A stretch of 64,000 nucleotides of DNA, taken from Leisingera aquaemixtae. GTDB lineage: Bacteria > Pseudomonadota > Alphaproteobacteria > Rhodobacterales > Rhodobacteraceae. Position numbers and translations under genes: made by a program. Of the stretch, positions 43,380 through 52,800 are shown piece by piece (positions within the stretch are counted from its first letter, which is position 1; the number at the start of each line of letters is the position of its first letter). The stretch spans positions 434,001 through 498,000 of the forward strand of contig NZ_JAHVJQ010000002.1 of NCBI RefSeq assembly GCF_019801145.1, in the 5' to 3' direction. The notes beneath the pieces were generated by a model that saw nothing but the letters and a program-made list of their open reading frames with translations, was not told where the DNA came from and ran no database searches.

Positions 43380-43400
43380 TGATGACACTAACTGTCATCA
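43380..43400. promoter_or_regulatory. Perfect palindromic operator between WYL regulator and GST gene
   Basis: TGATGACA (43380-43387), five bases, TGTCATCA (43393-43400): perfect 8-bp arms. It lies 20 bases from the regulator start and 48 from the GST start, an ideal place for autoregulation and divergent control. Confidence 0.7.
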
Positions 43401-43447
43401 GCAGGGATTAGAAAAAACCTGTAAGCGTAACGAACAGGATTTCAGCA

Positions 43448-44146
43448 ATGCTTTCCCTCCTCACCTTCCCCACCGGTTTCGGTTTGTTCAGCATGAGTCC
43501 CTTCTGCATCAAATCCGCCTTGATGCTGGAGCTGTCCGGCCAGCCCTGGCAGCGCAGCGACATGCTGGATCCGACCGAAATGCCGCACCGGAAGCTGCCG
43601 GTTCTTGCGACGCCTGACGGACAGATTGCCGACAGCGACGGCATCCGCGACTGGCTGGAAGGGCAGGGGGCCGATTTCGACACAGGGCTGGATGCGGCCT
43701 CCCGCGCCTACGCCCGCGCCTGGGTGCGGCTGGCGGAATACCACTTGGGCCTGCACCTGCTGCAAATGCGCTGGAATGATGACACGGTCTGGCCCGAGGT
43801 GCGGGATCAGATCTTTCAGCCGGTTCCCGAACCCATGCGCGATGAGATCAGCGCCCCGGTCAGGAAGGAAATCCAGGCCGGGCTGCACTGGCAGGGCCTC
43901 GCACGCTTCAGCAAAGCGGAGCGGATGCACCGGCTGGAGCAGGACCTGAAGCCTATCTCCGTGCTTGCCAGTGAACGTCCGTTCCTGATGGGCGGCAGCA
44001 TCACCTCTGCTGACTTGAGCGTGGCGCCGTTCCTGATCTCCATGCTGCACACCTCTGAGGCTTCGGCAGTCAGCAAACGCTTGCGGGGCGACAAGGTTTT
44101 ATGCGCCTATCTGAGCCGTGTGTTCGAAACGGTGCCCTTGCCATGA
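43448..44146 (+). CDS. Glutathione S-transferase-family protein
   Basis: 232 residues. The N-terminal thioredoxin-like half has SMSPFCIKSALMLELSGQPW, HRKLPVLATPDGQIADSDGI RDWLE (cis-Pro KLPVL and the DSDGI glutathione-carboxylate motif). The C-terminal half is helical and ends SADLSVAPFLISML. The Cys in SPFC could make it an omega/thiol-transferase-like enzyme. It overlaps the DUF1801 gene by 4 bp and is divergent from the WYL regulator. Confidence 0.85.
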   Translation: MLSLLTFPTGFGLFSMSPFCIKSALMLELSGQPWQRSDMLDPTEMPHRKLPVLATPDGQIADSDGIRDWLEGQGADFDTGLDAASRAYARAWVRLAEYHLGLHLLQMRWNDDTVWPEVRDQIFQPVPEPMRDEISAPVRKEIQAGLHWQGLARFSKAERMHRLEQDLKPISVLASERPFLMGGSITSADLSVAPFLISMLHTSEASAVSKRLRGDKVLCAYLSRVFETVPLP

Positions 44147-44565
44147 AACCTGCCTTTGCCACCCCGGAGATCGCGGCTGCCTTTGCGGTGTCTGACCCGC
44201 TGGCGCGGGAAGGGCTGCTGCGGCTCAGGCAGCTGATATTTGATACCGCCGCCGAAACACCGGAAGCCGGGCGGGTGGAGGAAGTGCTGCGCTGGGGACA
44301 GCCGTCTTACGTCACGCCTGAGACCAAGGCGGGTTCCACCATCCGGCTGGGGGTGCCAAAGGGCGCGCGCTTTGCCCTGTTTGTGCATTGCCAAAGCCGG
44401 CTGATTCCGGAGTTTGCCGCGGCCTTCCCTGCCTGGGACCGGTTCGAAGGCACCCGCGCGGTCCTGTTCAACCTCCCGGAGGAGGTTGAACCCATCCGCC
44501 ATGGCTGGCTGATCAAACGGGCGCTGACCTACAAGACCCGCCCGCCGCTGAAAACTCCAGCGTGA
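44143..44565 (+). CDS. DUF1801 (YdhG-like) protein
   Basis: 140 residues from ATG at 44143, which overlaps the GST stop (ATGA). EEVLRWGQPSYVTPETKAGS TIRLGVPKG and FALFVHCQSRLIPEFAAAFP match the DUF1801 pattern, a small alpha/beta domain of unknown function. Coupling to the GST gene and likely control by the WYL protein suggest a stress or detoxification setting. Confidence 0.82.
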   Translation: MKPAFATPEIAAAFAVSDPLAREGLLRLRQLIFDTAAETPEAGRVEEVLRWGQPSYVTPETKAGSTIRLGVPKGARFALFVHCQSRLIPEFAAAFPAWDRFEGTRAVLFNLPEEVEPIRHGWLIKRALTYKTRPPLKTPA

Positions 44566-44599
44566 GAGAAAACTGGCCTGTCCGCGTGGCAACAGAGGC

Positions 44600-46873
44600 C
44601 TATTTCCGCCGCTTGCGTTCCACCTTGCGCTTCACCTTGGCGGCCTTGTGCTTGGACTTGGCCGCCTTGCGCTTGACGGTCCGGCCCGCCGGGCTGCGGC
44701 GGCCGCGCTGGCTGCCGCCAGCGGGCATGGGCGCGTCCTCCAGCGCCAGCAGCTCCAGCTCCAGCCCGCCGGTGACAGGCGCCGCCTGAGTCAGCCGCAC
44801 CGTCACCCGCTGGCCAATGGCCAGGGTCATGCCGGTGTCCGCCCCCGTCAGGGTTCCGGCCTGGGCGTCGAAATGAAAGAACTCCCGCCCGATGGAGCGC
44901 ACCGGCACCAGCCCGTCTGCGCCGGTCTCGTCCAGCTTCACAAAGGCGCCGAAGCGGGCGATGCCGCTAATCCGGCCTTCGAATTCATTGCCCACCCGCT
45001 CACTGAGGTAGGACGCCAGGTAGCGGTCCGTGGTGTCCCGTTCCGCAATCATCGAGCGCCGCTCGGTTTCAGAAATATGGGTGGCAGTGTCTTCCAGCCG
45101 CTCGATCTGGGCGGCATCCAGCCCGTCATCGCCCCAGCCGTGCGAAGAGATAAGCGAGCGGTGCACGATCAGGTCGGCATAGCGGCGGATCGGCGAGGTG
45201 AAATGCGCGTAGTTCCTGAGCGCCAGGCCGAAATGCCCAAAGTTTTCCGGGTTGTAATAGGCCTGCTGCATCGAGCGCAGGGTGGAAATGTTGATCAGCT
45301 CTGCATCGTCTGTTCCCGCGGCCTGGTTCAGCAGGGCATTCAGATGCCGGGTCTGCAGCACCTGCCCCTTGGCAAGGCTGAGGCCCGCCGCTTGCGCGGT
45401 CTCGCGCAGCGCTTCCAGCTTCTCCTGCGCCGGCTCCTCATGCACCCGGAACAACAAGGGCGACCGTTTTTTGATCAGCGTCTCTGCCGCAGAGACATTG
45501 GCGAGGATCATGAATTCCTCGATCAGTTTGTGCGCATCCAGCCGGTCGCGGAAGGCAACCGAGGTGACATGGCCGTCGTCATCCAGCACGATTTTGCGCT
45601 CAGGCAGGTCCAGATCCAGCGGCTCGCGCGCAGTTCTTGCCCTTGTTAGAGCCTTGTAGGCTGCAAACAGCGGCTTGATCACATCGTCCAGCAGCGGTGC
45701 GGTCTTGTCGTTCGGATTGCCGTCCTGCGCCTCCTGCACCTCGGCATAGTTGAGTGAGGCCACAGAGCGCATCAGCCCGCGCACGAACCTGTGCGACAGC
45801 TTGTTGCCCTCGGCATCCACCTGCATCCGCACTGCGATACAGGCTCGCGGCACGCCTTCGTGCAAACTGCACAGGTCGCCGGACAGCCGGTCCGGCAGCA
45901 TCGGCACCACCCGGTCGGGGAAATAGCTGGAATTGCCGCGCTTCTTCGCCTCGCGGTCGAGCGCCGAGCCGGGGCGCACATAGGCAGCGACATCGGCAAT
46001 CGCCACCCAGATCACATGGCCGCCGGGGTTCTTGGGGTCGTCATCGGCGTGGGCATAGCAGGCGTCGTCATGGTCGCGGGCGTCTGCCGGATCGATAGTG
46101 ACCAGCGGCAGTTCACGCAGGTCCTCGCGGCCCTTCAGCCCTGCGGGTTTGGCCGCATCGGCTTCTGCCATCACCGGATCGGGGAAATGATCAGGGATGC
46201 CGTGCTGATGAATGGCGATCAGCGACACCGCCTTGGGGGCGGTGGGGTCGCCCAGCCGTTCCACGATGCGCGCGCGCGGCAGGCCCATGCGGCCCTTTGG
46301 ACCGGCCTGCTCGGCCTCAACCAGTTCGCCGTCTCTGGCGCCATTGACTGCGTCTTGCGCCACCATCCATTCACTCGACGCAGCCTTGTCGATCGGCACA
46401 ATCCGCCCGCCCTCAGACCCTTTGCGGAAGATGCCCAGAACCCGCTTGGGGTTGGTTCCGATGCGGCGGATCAGCCGCGCCTCGTAATTGTGGTCCTGAT
46501 CCGGGACCATCTGCAGCTTCACCAGGATCTTGTCGCCCTCTCCCAGTGCCGGGTCCGAGGGTTTGGTCAGGATCAGGATGATAGGTTCCACGCCCTCGCC
46601 ATGCCATTCCAGCGGACGGCCATACAGGTCGCCATCCTCGTTCGGCGCCTTGACCTGCAGCACCGTCACCGGCGGCAGCTGGTCCGGGTCGCGGTAGGTT
46701 TTCTTGCGCTTCTGCAAATGCCCTTCCGCCTCCAGCTCCTTCAGGATGCGCTTGAGGTCGATGCGGTCGGCGCCCTTGATGCCAAAGGCCTTGGCAATGT
46801 CGCGCTTGGAGGTATGGGTCGGGTTGGCGGAGATCCAATCGAGGATTTCGGCCTTGGAGGGAATACGGCTCAT
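44600..46873 (-). CDS. rnr: Ribonuclease R
   Basis: 757 residues. An N-terminal winged helix (about 1-60), cold-shock-type OB folds (about 65-230), the RNB catalytic domain with the Mg-binding DARDHDDA motif (264-271), an S1 domain (about 640-720: GNEFEGRISGIARFGAFVKL) and a Lys/Arg-rich tail are all present in RNase R order. It is a 3'-5' exoribonuclease that degrades structured RNA. RNase II is excluded by length and the basic tail. Confidence 0.96.
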   Translation of the reverse strand: MSRIPSKAEILDWISANPTHTSKRDIAKAFGIKGADRIDLKRILKELEAEGHLQKRKKTYRDPDQLPPVTVLQVKAPNEDGDLYGRPLEWHGEGVEPIILILTKPSDPALGEGDKILVKLQMVPDQDHNYEARLIRRIGTNPKRVLGIFRKGSEGGRIVPIDKAASSEWMVAQDAVNGARDGELVEAEQAGPKGRMGLPRARIVERLGDPTAPKAVSLIAIHQHGIPDHFPDPVMAEADAAKPAGLKGREDLRELPLVTIDPADARDHDDACYAHADDDPKNPGGHVIWVAIADVAAYVRPGSALDREAKKRGNSSYFPDRVVPMLPDRLSGDLCSLHEGVPRACIAVRMQVDAEGNKLSHRFVRGLMRSVASLNYAEVQEAQDGNPNDKTAPLLDDVIKPLFAAYKALTRARTAREPLDLDLPERKIVLDDDGHVTSVAFRDRLDAHKLIEEFMILANVSAAETLIKKRSPLLFRVHEEPAQEKLEALRETAQAAGLSLAKGQVLQTRHLNALLNQAAGTDDAELINISTLRSMQQAYYNPENFGHFGLALRNYAHFTSPIRRYADLIVHRSLISSHGWGDDGLDAAQIERLEDTATHISETERRSMIAERDTTDRYLASYLSERVGNEFEGRISGIARFGAFVKLDETGADGLVPVRSIGREFFHFDAQAGTLTGADTGMTLAIGQRVTVRLTQAAPVTGGLELELLALEDAPMPAGGSQRGRRSPAGRTVKRKAAKSKHKAAKVKRKVERKRRK

Positions 46874-46924
46874 ACTTCCCGCGTAGCATGGCGCGGGGGC
46901 GGCGTCATGGTGAAAAGCGAAGCG

Positions 46925-47497
46925 TCAGCGCCGCGGCAGATCCGCGGCGGTGTCGACATCCTGCAGGGTATCGGTCAGCGCAATGCGCCAGCCGGGCAGG
47001 GTGTTCAGCGTGTCGGCCAGCGCGTGTTCGGTGGACCAGCGGACATTTTCGAACATGCCTTTTGGCAGGCGGGATGGATGCTTGGCACCCACCAGCCAAT
47101 AACCGCCGTCCGCTGCTGGACCGAAAACCGCGTCATGACCGCCAAGGGCTGCAAAGGCGCGGGCGATATGGGCCCGGGTGATGCCAGGGATGTCGGCGCC
47201 GATCAGGCAGACAGGCCCAGGAGCAGCCCGCAGCATCCGTTTCATTCGCTGACCCAGATCACCGCCCCCTTGCGGCAGGCGGGGTAAATCAGCGGGCCAG
47301 ACTTTTGAAGCGGCTGCGGTATCCGGTGCCACCGCCAGCACGATCTGCCAGCGCGGGTCGCACAGCCTGCGGATCAGCCGGGCGGACTGATGGCGGAACC
47401 ACCAGGTGGCGGGGATCACGCCAATGTCCCCCCCCAGCCGGGTCTTGACCCGGCCGGGGCGCGGTTCCTTGACCATGATGATCAGGGAGCGTTTCAC
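46925..47497 (-). CDS. DUF2064/TIGR04282-type glycosyltransferase-like protein
   Basis: 190 residues with a nucleotide-diphospho-sugar transferase-like fold: MVKEPRPGRVKTRLGGDIGV at the start, GPVCLIGADIPGITRAHIAR in the middle, GPAADGGYWLVGAKHP and DVDTAADLPRR at the end. This set is the DUF2064 family; some members are linked to arsenosugar synthesis, but no arsenic genes are nearby. The start overlaps the GNAT stop by 4 bp, so it is the third gene of a dapE-GNAT-DUF2064 string. Confidence 0.85.
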   Translation of the reverse strand: MKRSLIIMVKEPRPGRVKTRLGGDIGVIPATWWFRHQSARLIRRLCDPRWQIVLAVAPDTAAASKVWPADLPRLPQGGGDLGQRMKRMLRAAPGPVCLIGADIPGITRAHIARAFAALGGHDAVFGPAADGGYWLVGAKHPSRLPKGMFENVRWSTEHALADTLNTLPGWRIALTDTLQDVDTAADLPRR

Positions 47498-47919
47498 GTG
47501 AAATCGCGCACCATGTCCCGGTGATCGATACCGGCATCGTCATAGACCGGGCCAAAGGCAGTGAAGCCAAGCTTCTCATAGAACCCGAGCGCATGGATCT
47601 GCGCGCCAAGCTTGGCCTTTGTTATCCCGGGACGTGCTCGGGCGGCATCCACTGCGGCCTCAATCAATTTGGCGCCAAGCCCGGTGCCGCGGGCGGAGCA
47701 CAGCACACAGACCCGGCCGATCTTGGCGGTACCGCCCTTGAACACAATCCGCGCCGTCCCCACCGGAACACCGTCCTGCAGCGCCAGAAGATGGGTGGCA
47801 GTGGCGTCCAACTCGTCCTGCTCCTCCTCCACCGGCACACCTTGCTCCTCCACGAAAACTTGGTGGCGCAAGGCAAAGCATGTCTTGAGATCCTCGGTGA
47901 CCGAAATGCTCAGGTTCAT
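47494..47919 (-). CDS. GNAT-family N-acetyltransferase
   Basis: 141 residues. [32 protein letters not shown] is the N-terminal GNAT part typical of ElaA-like proteins, and [20 protein letters not shown] the acetyl-CoA pyrophosphate loop (R-x-x-G-x-G/A). The substrate is unknown. It overlaps dapE upstream and the DUF2064 gene downstream by 4 bp each. Confidence 0.88.
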   Translation of the reverse strand: MNLSISVTEDLKTCFALRHQVFVEEQGVPVEEEQDELDATATHLLALQDGVPVGTARIVFKGGTAKIGRVCVLCSARGTGLGAKLIEAAVDAARARPGITKAKLGAQIHALGFYEKLGFTAFGPVYDDAGIDHRDMVRDFT

Positions 47920-49061
47920 GCGAAATAGTCCTGCAGGATTCGGGTATAGATGGCTTTCAGCTGGTGGATCTGGGCGACCTCGACCCGCTCATCCACCTGG
48001 TGCATGGTTTTGCCAACCAGACCGAATTCCACCACCGGGCAGTGGTTTTTCACAAACCGCGCGTCGGAAGTGCCGCCGGTGGTCGACAGTTCCGGAACCT
48101 TTCCGGTCTCCGCCTCAACTGCTTTTGAGACCAGGTCCGACAGCGCGCCCGGCGGGGTGATGAAGCTCTCGCCGGAGATTTTCACCTTCATCCCGATTTC
48201 GACGCCGAATTCCGCTGCCACCTTGTCCGCCTCACCCTGCAGCCACTCCGTCAGGCCGGCGCCGGAATGGGCGTCGTTGAAGCGGATGTTGACGGCAGCG
48301 GTGGCCTGCGCCGGGATCACGTTGGTGGCGGTGTTGCCGGTGTCGATGGTGACAACGGCCAGAGTGGACGCATCGAAATGTTCAGTCCCCTGGTCCAGTT
48401 CATGGCTGGCCAGCCGGTCCATCAGCCGCGCCATTGCGTTCAGCGGATTGTTGGCACGGTGCGGGTAGGCCGAATGCCCCTGCACACCGGTCACCGTGAA
48501 CCAGGCCGTCATCGAGCCGCGGCGGCCGATCTTGATCATCTCGCCCATCTCATTGGGGCAGGTGGGCTCGCCCACCAGGCAGACGGACATCTGCTCGCCC
48601 GCATCTGCCATGTAGTCCAGCAGAGCGGTGGTTCCGTCCACTGCATCGCCTTCCTCATCGCCGGTGATGGTCAGGATGATGGCGCCATCCGGCGGGGTGT
48701 CCTGCACGAGGTCCACGGCAGCCGCGGCAAAGGCGGCAACACCCGACTTCATGTCGGTGGCACCGCGGCCGTACATGAACCCGTCCTTCTCCTCGGCGCC
48801 AAAGGGAGGCATGGTCCAGGCGGCCTCGTCCCCCAGCGGCACCACATCGGTGTGGCCGTTGAAGCCAAAAGTCTTGGCGTGGCCCTTGGCGCCCCAGCGG
48901 GCAAACAGGTTGCTGACCTCGCCGCGGTCGGTGCGGGTGCACTCAAAGCCCGCACCACTCAGAAGCTCCTCCAGCAGCACCAGCGCACCGCCTTCTTCGG
49001 GCGTGACCGACGGGCAGCGGATCAGGTCAGCAGTCAGGCGGGCGGGATCGGTTTGCGGCAT
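47916..49061 (-). CDS. dapE: Succinyl-diaminopimelate desuccinylase
   Basis: 381 residues. Zinc-binding [12 protein letters not shown] (His70), [14 protein letters not shown] (Asp103), the catalytic/bridging Glu pair in [12 protein letters not shown] (136-137), a dimerisation domain and the final [20 protein letters not shown] with a ligand His are all in place. It hydrolyses N-succinyl-LL-diaminopimelate to LL-DAP and succinate in lysine/peptidoglycan synthesis. dapD, of the same pathway, lies at 53000 but in another unit. Confidence 0.95.
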   Translation of the reverse strand: MPQTDPARLTADLIRCPSVTPEEGGALVLLEELLSGAGFECTRTDRGEVSNLFARWGAKGHAKTFGFNGHTDVVPLGDEAAWTMPPFGAEEKDGFMYGRGATDMKSGVAAFAAAAVDLVQDTPPDGAIILTITGDEEGDAVDGTTALLDYMADAGEQMSVCLVGEPTCPNEMGEMIKIGRRGSMTAWFTVTGVQGHSAYPHRANNPLNAMARLMDRLASHELDQGTEHFDASTLAVVTIDTGNTATNVIPAQATAAVNIRFNDAHSGAGLTEWLQGEADKVAAEFGVEIGMKVKISGESFITPPGALSDLVSKAVEAETGKVPELSTTGGTSDARFVKNHCPVVEFGLVGKTMHQVDERVEVAQIHQLKAIYTRILQDYFA

Positions 49062-49344
49062 CGGTGGGCTCCTCGGGTTCCGGTTGGCACAGGCCTAGCG
49101 CGGATCGGCACGCGGCGCAATTCACAGCGGAGACAGCGAAATGGGCGCAAAGGCCGTTGGCCTAAGGGAGGCAAGCCGAGGCTGCCCCCAACCGCAAACT
49201 GTTGCTGCCGCCAGACCTCTGCGCAGCGGATTGCCTGACACAGTTCCGGTGGCAATTCTGCCGCCGCGGCCAAAGCGCTTGCGTGAAAATGGTGATCCGC
49301 CTAAGGACGTTGAAACCCTTTCAGAGGCCAATCCGAGCGTTTCC

Positions 49345-50400
49345 GTGCTGTATCTCCGTCTGATCACCGCCGCCCTGTTCATGCTCTGGGGGCAACTGCT
49401 CTCTGCGCAGGTTCTGACGGTCAACACTGTCACCCGGCCGCCGTTTTCCATGGTGGAAGAGGGGCGCGACACCGGCTTTTCGCTGGAGCTGTTCGGGATT
49501 TTGGCGGAACGGCTGGGCTGGGATTACCGCATCAACCGCACCGGCAGCTTTGCAGAGATGCTGGACGGTGTGCGCACCGGCGAGGCCGACCTGGCTGCCG
49601 CCAATATTTCGATCACAGCCTCCCGCGAAATCCTGATGGATTTCAGCCACCCGGTTTTCGAAAGCGGTCTGCAGATCATGGTTCAGGCCGATGACGTCCG
49701 CCAGCCGTCGCTGTTGCGGGCGCTGATGTCCTGGGATCTGGCCGCTGCTATCGGCATCGCCTTTCTTCTGCTGTTCGGCGGCGGCATGGTGATGTGGGCC
49801 TTTGAACGCCGCGCCCAACCCTATTTCGACCGCCCCTTGAATGAGGCTTGGTTCCCGTCGTTCTGGTGGGCGCTGAACCTAGTGGTGAATGGCGGCTTCG
49901 AGGAACGGGTGCCGCGGACACCGGTCGGCCGCATGTTCGGTGTGGTGCTGGTGGTCTCGTCGCTGTTCATCGTCTCGGTCTTCGTCGCCAAGATCACTGC
50001 AGTGATGACCGTCGAGGCAATCAGTGGCTCGGTGAATTCGGTGAACGATCTTTATGGCAGATCCGTCGGCACCATCAGCGGTTCGACGGCAGCCGGCTTC
50101 CTGGACCGGCGCGAGATCGACTACGCCGCCTTTTCCGGGCTGGAGGACATGCTGGCTGCCTTTGAGACGGGAGAGATCAAGGCAGTTGTCTTTGATGCGC
50201 CGGTGCTGAACTACTACGAGAAGCAGGGCGGGCACAAATTCGGGCAGACCATTGGCCAGCCGTTCCTGCGCGAAAACTACGGGCTGGTTTTTCCGGCCGG
50301 CTCGCCGCTGGTGGAAGAGGTCAACCAGGCGCTGCTGGCGATGCAGGAGGACGGCAGCTATGACGCCCTCTACCGCAAATGGTTCGGCAGCCAGGACTGA
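49345..50400 (+). CDS. Glutamate-receptor-like ligand-gated channel protein
   Basis: 351 residues from GTG at 49345, chosen to place a signal peptide (about 1-22, ending LLSAQ) at the front; the frame stays open to an ATG at 49141, but the added part is Pro/Arg-rich and not protein-like. Layout: half a periplasmic binding domain (S1, about 23-125, with [19 protein letters not shown]), membrane segment (about 132-153), re-entrant pore-like region with [13 protein letters not shown] (about 168-190), second membrane segment (about 193-215), then the other binding half (S2, about 220-351, with [13 protein letters not shown] and [12 protein letters not shown]). This is the GluR0 plan. The filter TVGYGD of GluR0 is replaced by VNGGFE, so potassium selectivity is unlikely. 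Arg and Asp at the ligand positions suggest an amino acid ligand. Confidence 0.8.
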   Translation: MLYLRLITAALFMLWGQLLSAQVLTVNTVTRPPFSMVEEGRDTGFSLELFGILAERLGWDYRINRTGSFAEMLDGVRTGEADLAAANISITASREILMDFSHPVFESGLQIMVQADDVRQPSLLRALMSWDLAAAIGIAFLLLFGGGMVMWAFERRAQPYFDRPLNEAWFPSFWWALNLVVNGGFEERVPRTPVGRMFGVVLVVSSLFIVSVFVAKITAVMTVEAISGSVNSVNDLYGRSVGTISGSTAAGFLDRREIDYAAFSGLEDMLAAFETGEIKAVVFDAPVLNYYEKQGGHKFGQTIGQPFLRENYGLVFPAGSPLVEEVNQALLAMQEDGSYDALYRKWFGSQD

Positions 50401-50409
50401 GGTCTGCGG

Positions 50410-50757
50410 TCAGTGGAACACTGGCTCTTCGCCGTCGAAGAACGGGGTCATCTGCGCGACGATCACCGCGTTTTCCTCCAGCGCCCGCTGCATCAGGTCA
50501 CGCTCCTCTTCGCCGATCTCATGGCCTTCGGCCTCGCGTTCTTCCAGCGTGCCGTAGCCGGTCACGTCCAGCGGCGCGGTGTCGGCCTGCTTGAGGATCG
50601 CCACGGTTTCCCGCACCGCCTCAGCTTCATCAATGCCCGATGCATAGATCATCAGCGCCGCGCCTGTGGCGCCGTCGGGCAGGCCGTCTCCGTCCTTGCG
50701 GCCGATCTGGACAAGCAGGGTATAAACTTGCTGGCGGGAGGGTTTCTTCTTTTCCAT
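50410..50757 (-). CDS. Small acidic protein of unknown function
   Basis: 115 residues from ATG at 50757 (MEKKKPSRQQVYTLLVQIGR). No signal peptide or membrane segment. The N-terminal half is mixed (DGATGAALMIYASGIDEAEA VRETVAILKQ) and the C-terminal half is acidic (YGTLEEREAEGHEIGEEERD). I do not recognise a family. It faces the end of the receptor gene with 9 bases between stops. Composition matches the neighbours. Confidence 0.7.
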   Translation of the reverse strand: MEKKKPSRQQVYTLLVQIGRKDGDGLPDGATGAALMIYASGIDEAEAVRETVAILKQADTAPLDVTGYGTLEEREAEGHEIGEEERDLMQRALEENAVIVAQMTPFFDGEEPVFH

Positions 50758-50902
50758 GCCGCCGCCATAGCGCCGGGGTAGGGGGATGGTCAATCAAATT
50801 GCGGTGCCGCTGCAGGCCCGATGAGCGGGAAACGGAAAGCTTGCGGTTCCTGGCATCCGGGATTTATGCCTGGGTTGAAAGATCGGCTGCAAGGATCCTG
50901 CA

Positions 50903-51436
50903 ATGCGCTTCTCCGCCATGACTGCCCATCCCGTGCCATGGAAGAACGGCGGCGGTGTGACCCGGGAACTGGCCACGCACGCTGAAGACGGAAGGATGGT
51001 CTGGCGCCTGAGCCTGGCGGACATCACCCGTGATGGCCCGTTTTCCGCATTCCCCGGCCTCGCCCGTATCCATTGCATCGTCGAAGGGGCCGGGCACACC
51101 CTGTCGAATGAAACCACGCGGCTGGAGGCCCGGCCGCTGGAACCGCTGCGCTTCGATGGCGGGTCGCCGCTGGACTGCCGGTTGCGCGATGGGCCCTGCA
51201 AGGCCTTCAACGTGATATATGACCCGGCGCGGGTGACGGCGGGATCCGAAATCCTTGTGGACGGCCCTGTTCCGGCTGTTGAAGGACGGCAAGTGCTTTT
51301 TGTGGTCTCCGGCAGCTTGGAAGGCGTGGACGCAGACCGCCTTGGTCCCGGGGAGGGGATCGTGACCGGGACCGCCGCCGGCGCTGTGGTCACCGGCGGC
51401 GGCACTGTTGTCCAAGTGCGGATTCTGCCTGTTTAG
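50903..51436 (+). CDS. hutD: HutD/Ves-family cupin
   Basis: 177 residues. PVPWKNGGGVTRELATHAED near the N terminus is the HutD hallmark; WRLSLADITRDGPFSAFPGL ARIHCIVEGAG continues the bicupin. HutD genes sit in histidine-utilisation loci and are thought to limit pathway flux, but no activity is firmly assigned. Its stop overlaps that of the convergent hutF by 4 bp. Confidence 0.9.
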   Translation: MRFSAMTAHPVPWKNGGGVTRELATHAEDGRMVWRLSLADITRDGPFSAFPGLARIHCIVEGAGHTLSNETTRLEARPLEPLRFDGGSPLDCRLRDGPCKAFNVIYDPARVTAGSEILVDGPVPAVEGRQVLFVVSGSLEGVDADRLGPGEGIVTGTAAGAVVTGGGTVVQVRILPV

Positions 51437-52800
51437 AGACTGTTCAACAGTTCTTTAATGGCCGTCTTGTAGCCGGCAACCACGCTGTCCCGCGCGATAT
51501 GGCGGCCTTGATTCACCACATGGCGGCCGGCGCTCCAGACGTCTGTGACCGTGTCATCGCCTGCAGCAAAGCAGAGGCCGTCGAGCAGTTGCTCCGGCTT
51601 CAGCGCGCAGAGAGCGGGCACGCCGCTGTCAATCGCAACCAGATCTGCAAGCGCGCCCTCTTCGATCCGCCCGGCGTCGCGACCCAAGGCCTGCGCCCCG
51701 CCTTGCGCCGCGCCCAGGTACAGGGTTTCGCCAACCGAGCCCTCACCCGGCACCAGCACGTTGCGGGCAAAGTCCCGAAGACGCTGGGAATATTCCAGCG
51801 TGCGCAGCTCTTCGGGCAGAGAAATCCGCACGTTAGAGTCTGATCCCACCCCAAACGCACCCTTCTCCGCCAAGTATTCCACACCGTTGAACGGGCCGTC
51901 GCCCAGGTTGGCTTCGGTGATCGGGCACAAGCCCGCCACGGCGCCGGACCGCGCCATGCCTGCGGTTTCAGAGCTGGTCATGTGGGTCGCATGGATCAGG
52001 CACCACTTGCCGTCGACCGCCGCGTTGTCCAGCAGCCATTCGACCGGCCGCGCACCCAGCCAAGCGCTGATGTCGGCAACTTCCTTGGGCTGCTCCGAGA
52101 TGTGGATATGCACCGGCAGACCGTTCTGGATCTGCAGCACCTCTGCCAGATCCTCGGGGCAGGTGGCACGCAGCGAATGCGGGGCGATGCCAACGCAGGC
52201 GTCGGACGGCAGCTCGCGGGCGGCAATTTCACGGGCGCGGCTGACAAGCTCGGTGAATTCAGCCACCGAATTGCCGAACCGCTGCTGGCCGCCGCTCAGC
52301 TCCTGCTTGCCGGCACCGCCGTAGGTGTAAAGCACCGGCAAGTGGGTCAGGCCGATGCCGGTCTGGCCGGCGGCCGCAAACACCCGCTCGCTTAGCTCTG
52401 TCACCGACGTAAAATGCGCACCGCCCGGCTGGTGGTGGACATAGTGGAATTCGCCCACAGAGGCATATCCTGCCTCCAGCATCTCCATGAACACCAGCGC
52501 GGCAATCGCCTCGTATTGCTCGGGCGTGATGCGGTCCATGAAGCGGTACATCAGTTCGCGCCAGGTCCAGAAGCTGTCCTTGCCTGCGGCCCGGTACTCC
52601 GTCATCCCCGCCATCGCGCGCTGGAAACTGTGGGAGTGCAAATTGCCCAGCGATGGCAGCAGCACATCCGCCCGGGTATCCCCTGCCTGCGGTTCGGCAC
52701 CGGTTTCCAAGGAAGAAATCCGGCCCTCAGAAATCGTCAGCCGGAGGTTCTCTGCCCATCCCTGGGGCAGGCGGGCGCGCTGGGCGAATATGGTCTGCAT
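51433..52800 (-). CDS. hutF: Formimidoylglutamate deiminase HutF
   Basis: 455 residues of the amidohydrolase superfamily. The metal-binding GNLHSHSFQRAMAG (His55, His57), HIHISEQPKEV, IHATHMTSSETAGMARSGAV and GSDSNVRISLPEELRTLEYS match HutF. It deiminates N-formimidoyl-L-glutamate to N-formyl-L-glutamate, the five-step histidine pathway. hutH, hutU, hutI and hutG are not in the window. The gene faces hutD end to end. Confidence 0.95.
   Translation of the reverse strand: MQTIFAQRARLPQGWAENLRLTISEGRISSLETGAEPQAGDTRADVLLPSLGNLHSHSFQRAMAGMTEYRAAGKDSFWTWRELMYRFMDRITPEQYEAIAALVFMEMLEAGYASVGEFHYVHHQPGGAHFTSVTELSERVFAAAGQTGIGLTHLPVLYTYGGAGKQELSGGQQRFGNSVAEFTELVSRAREIAARELPSDACVGIAPHSLRATCPEDLAEVLQIQNGLPVHIHISEQPKEVADISAWLGARPVEWLLDNAAVDGKWCLIHATHMTSSETAGMARSGAVAGLCPITEANLGDGPFNGVEYLAEKGAFGVGSDSNVRISLPEELRTLEYSQRLRDFARNVLVPGEGSVGETLYLGAAQGGAQALGRDAGRIEEGALADLVAIDSGVPALCALKPEQLLDGLCFAAGDDTVTDVWSAGRHVVNQGRHIARDSVVAGYKTAIKELLNSL

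Noticed and set aside
45791-47287. Plus-strand open frame of about 498 codons opposite rnr and the DUF2064 gene
   Set aside because: It spans two well supported genes on the other strand and shows no family features.
49141-49344. Upstream extension of the receptor-like gene from ATG 49141
   Set aside because: The added Pro/Arg-rich 68 residues would bury the signal peptide; GTG 49345 is more plausible.
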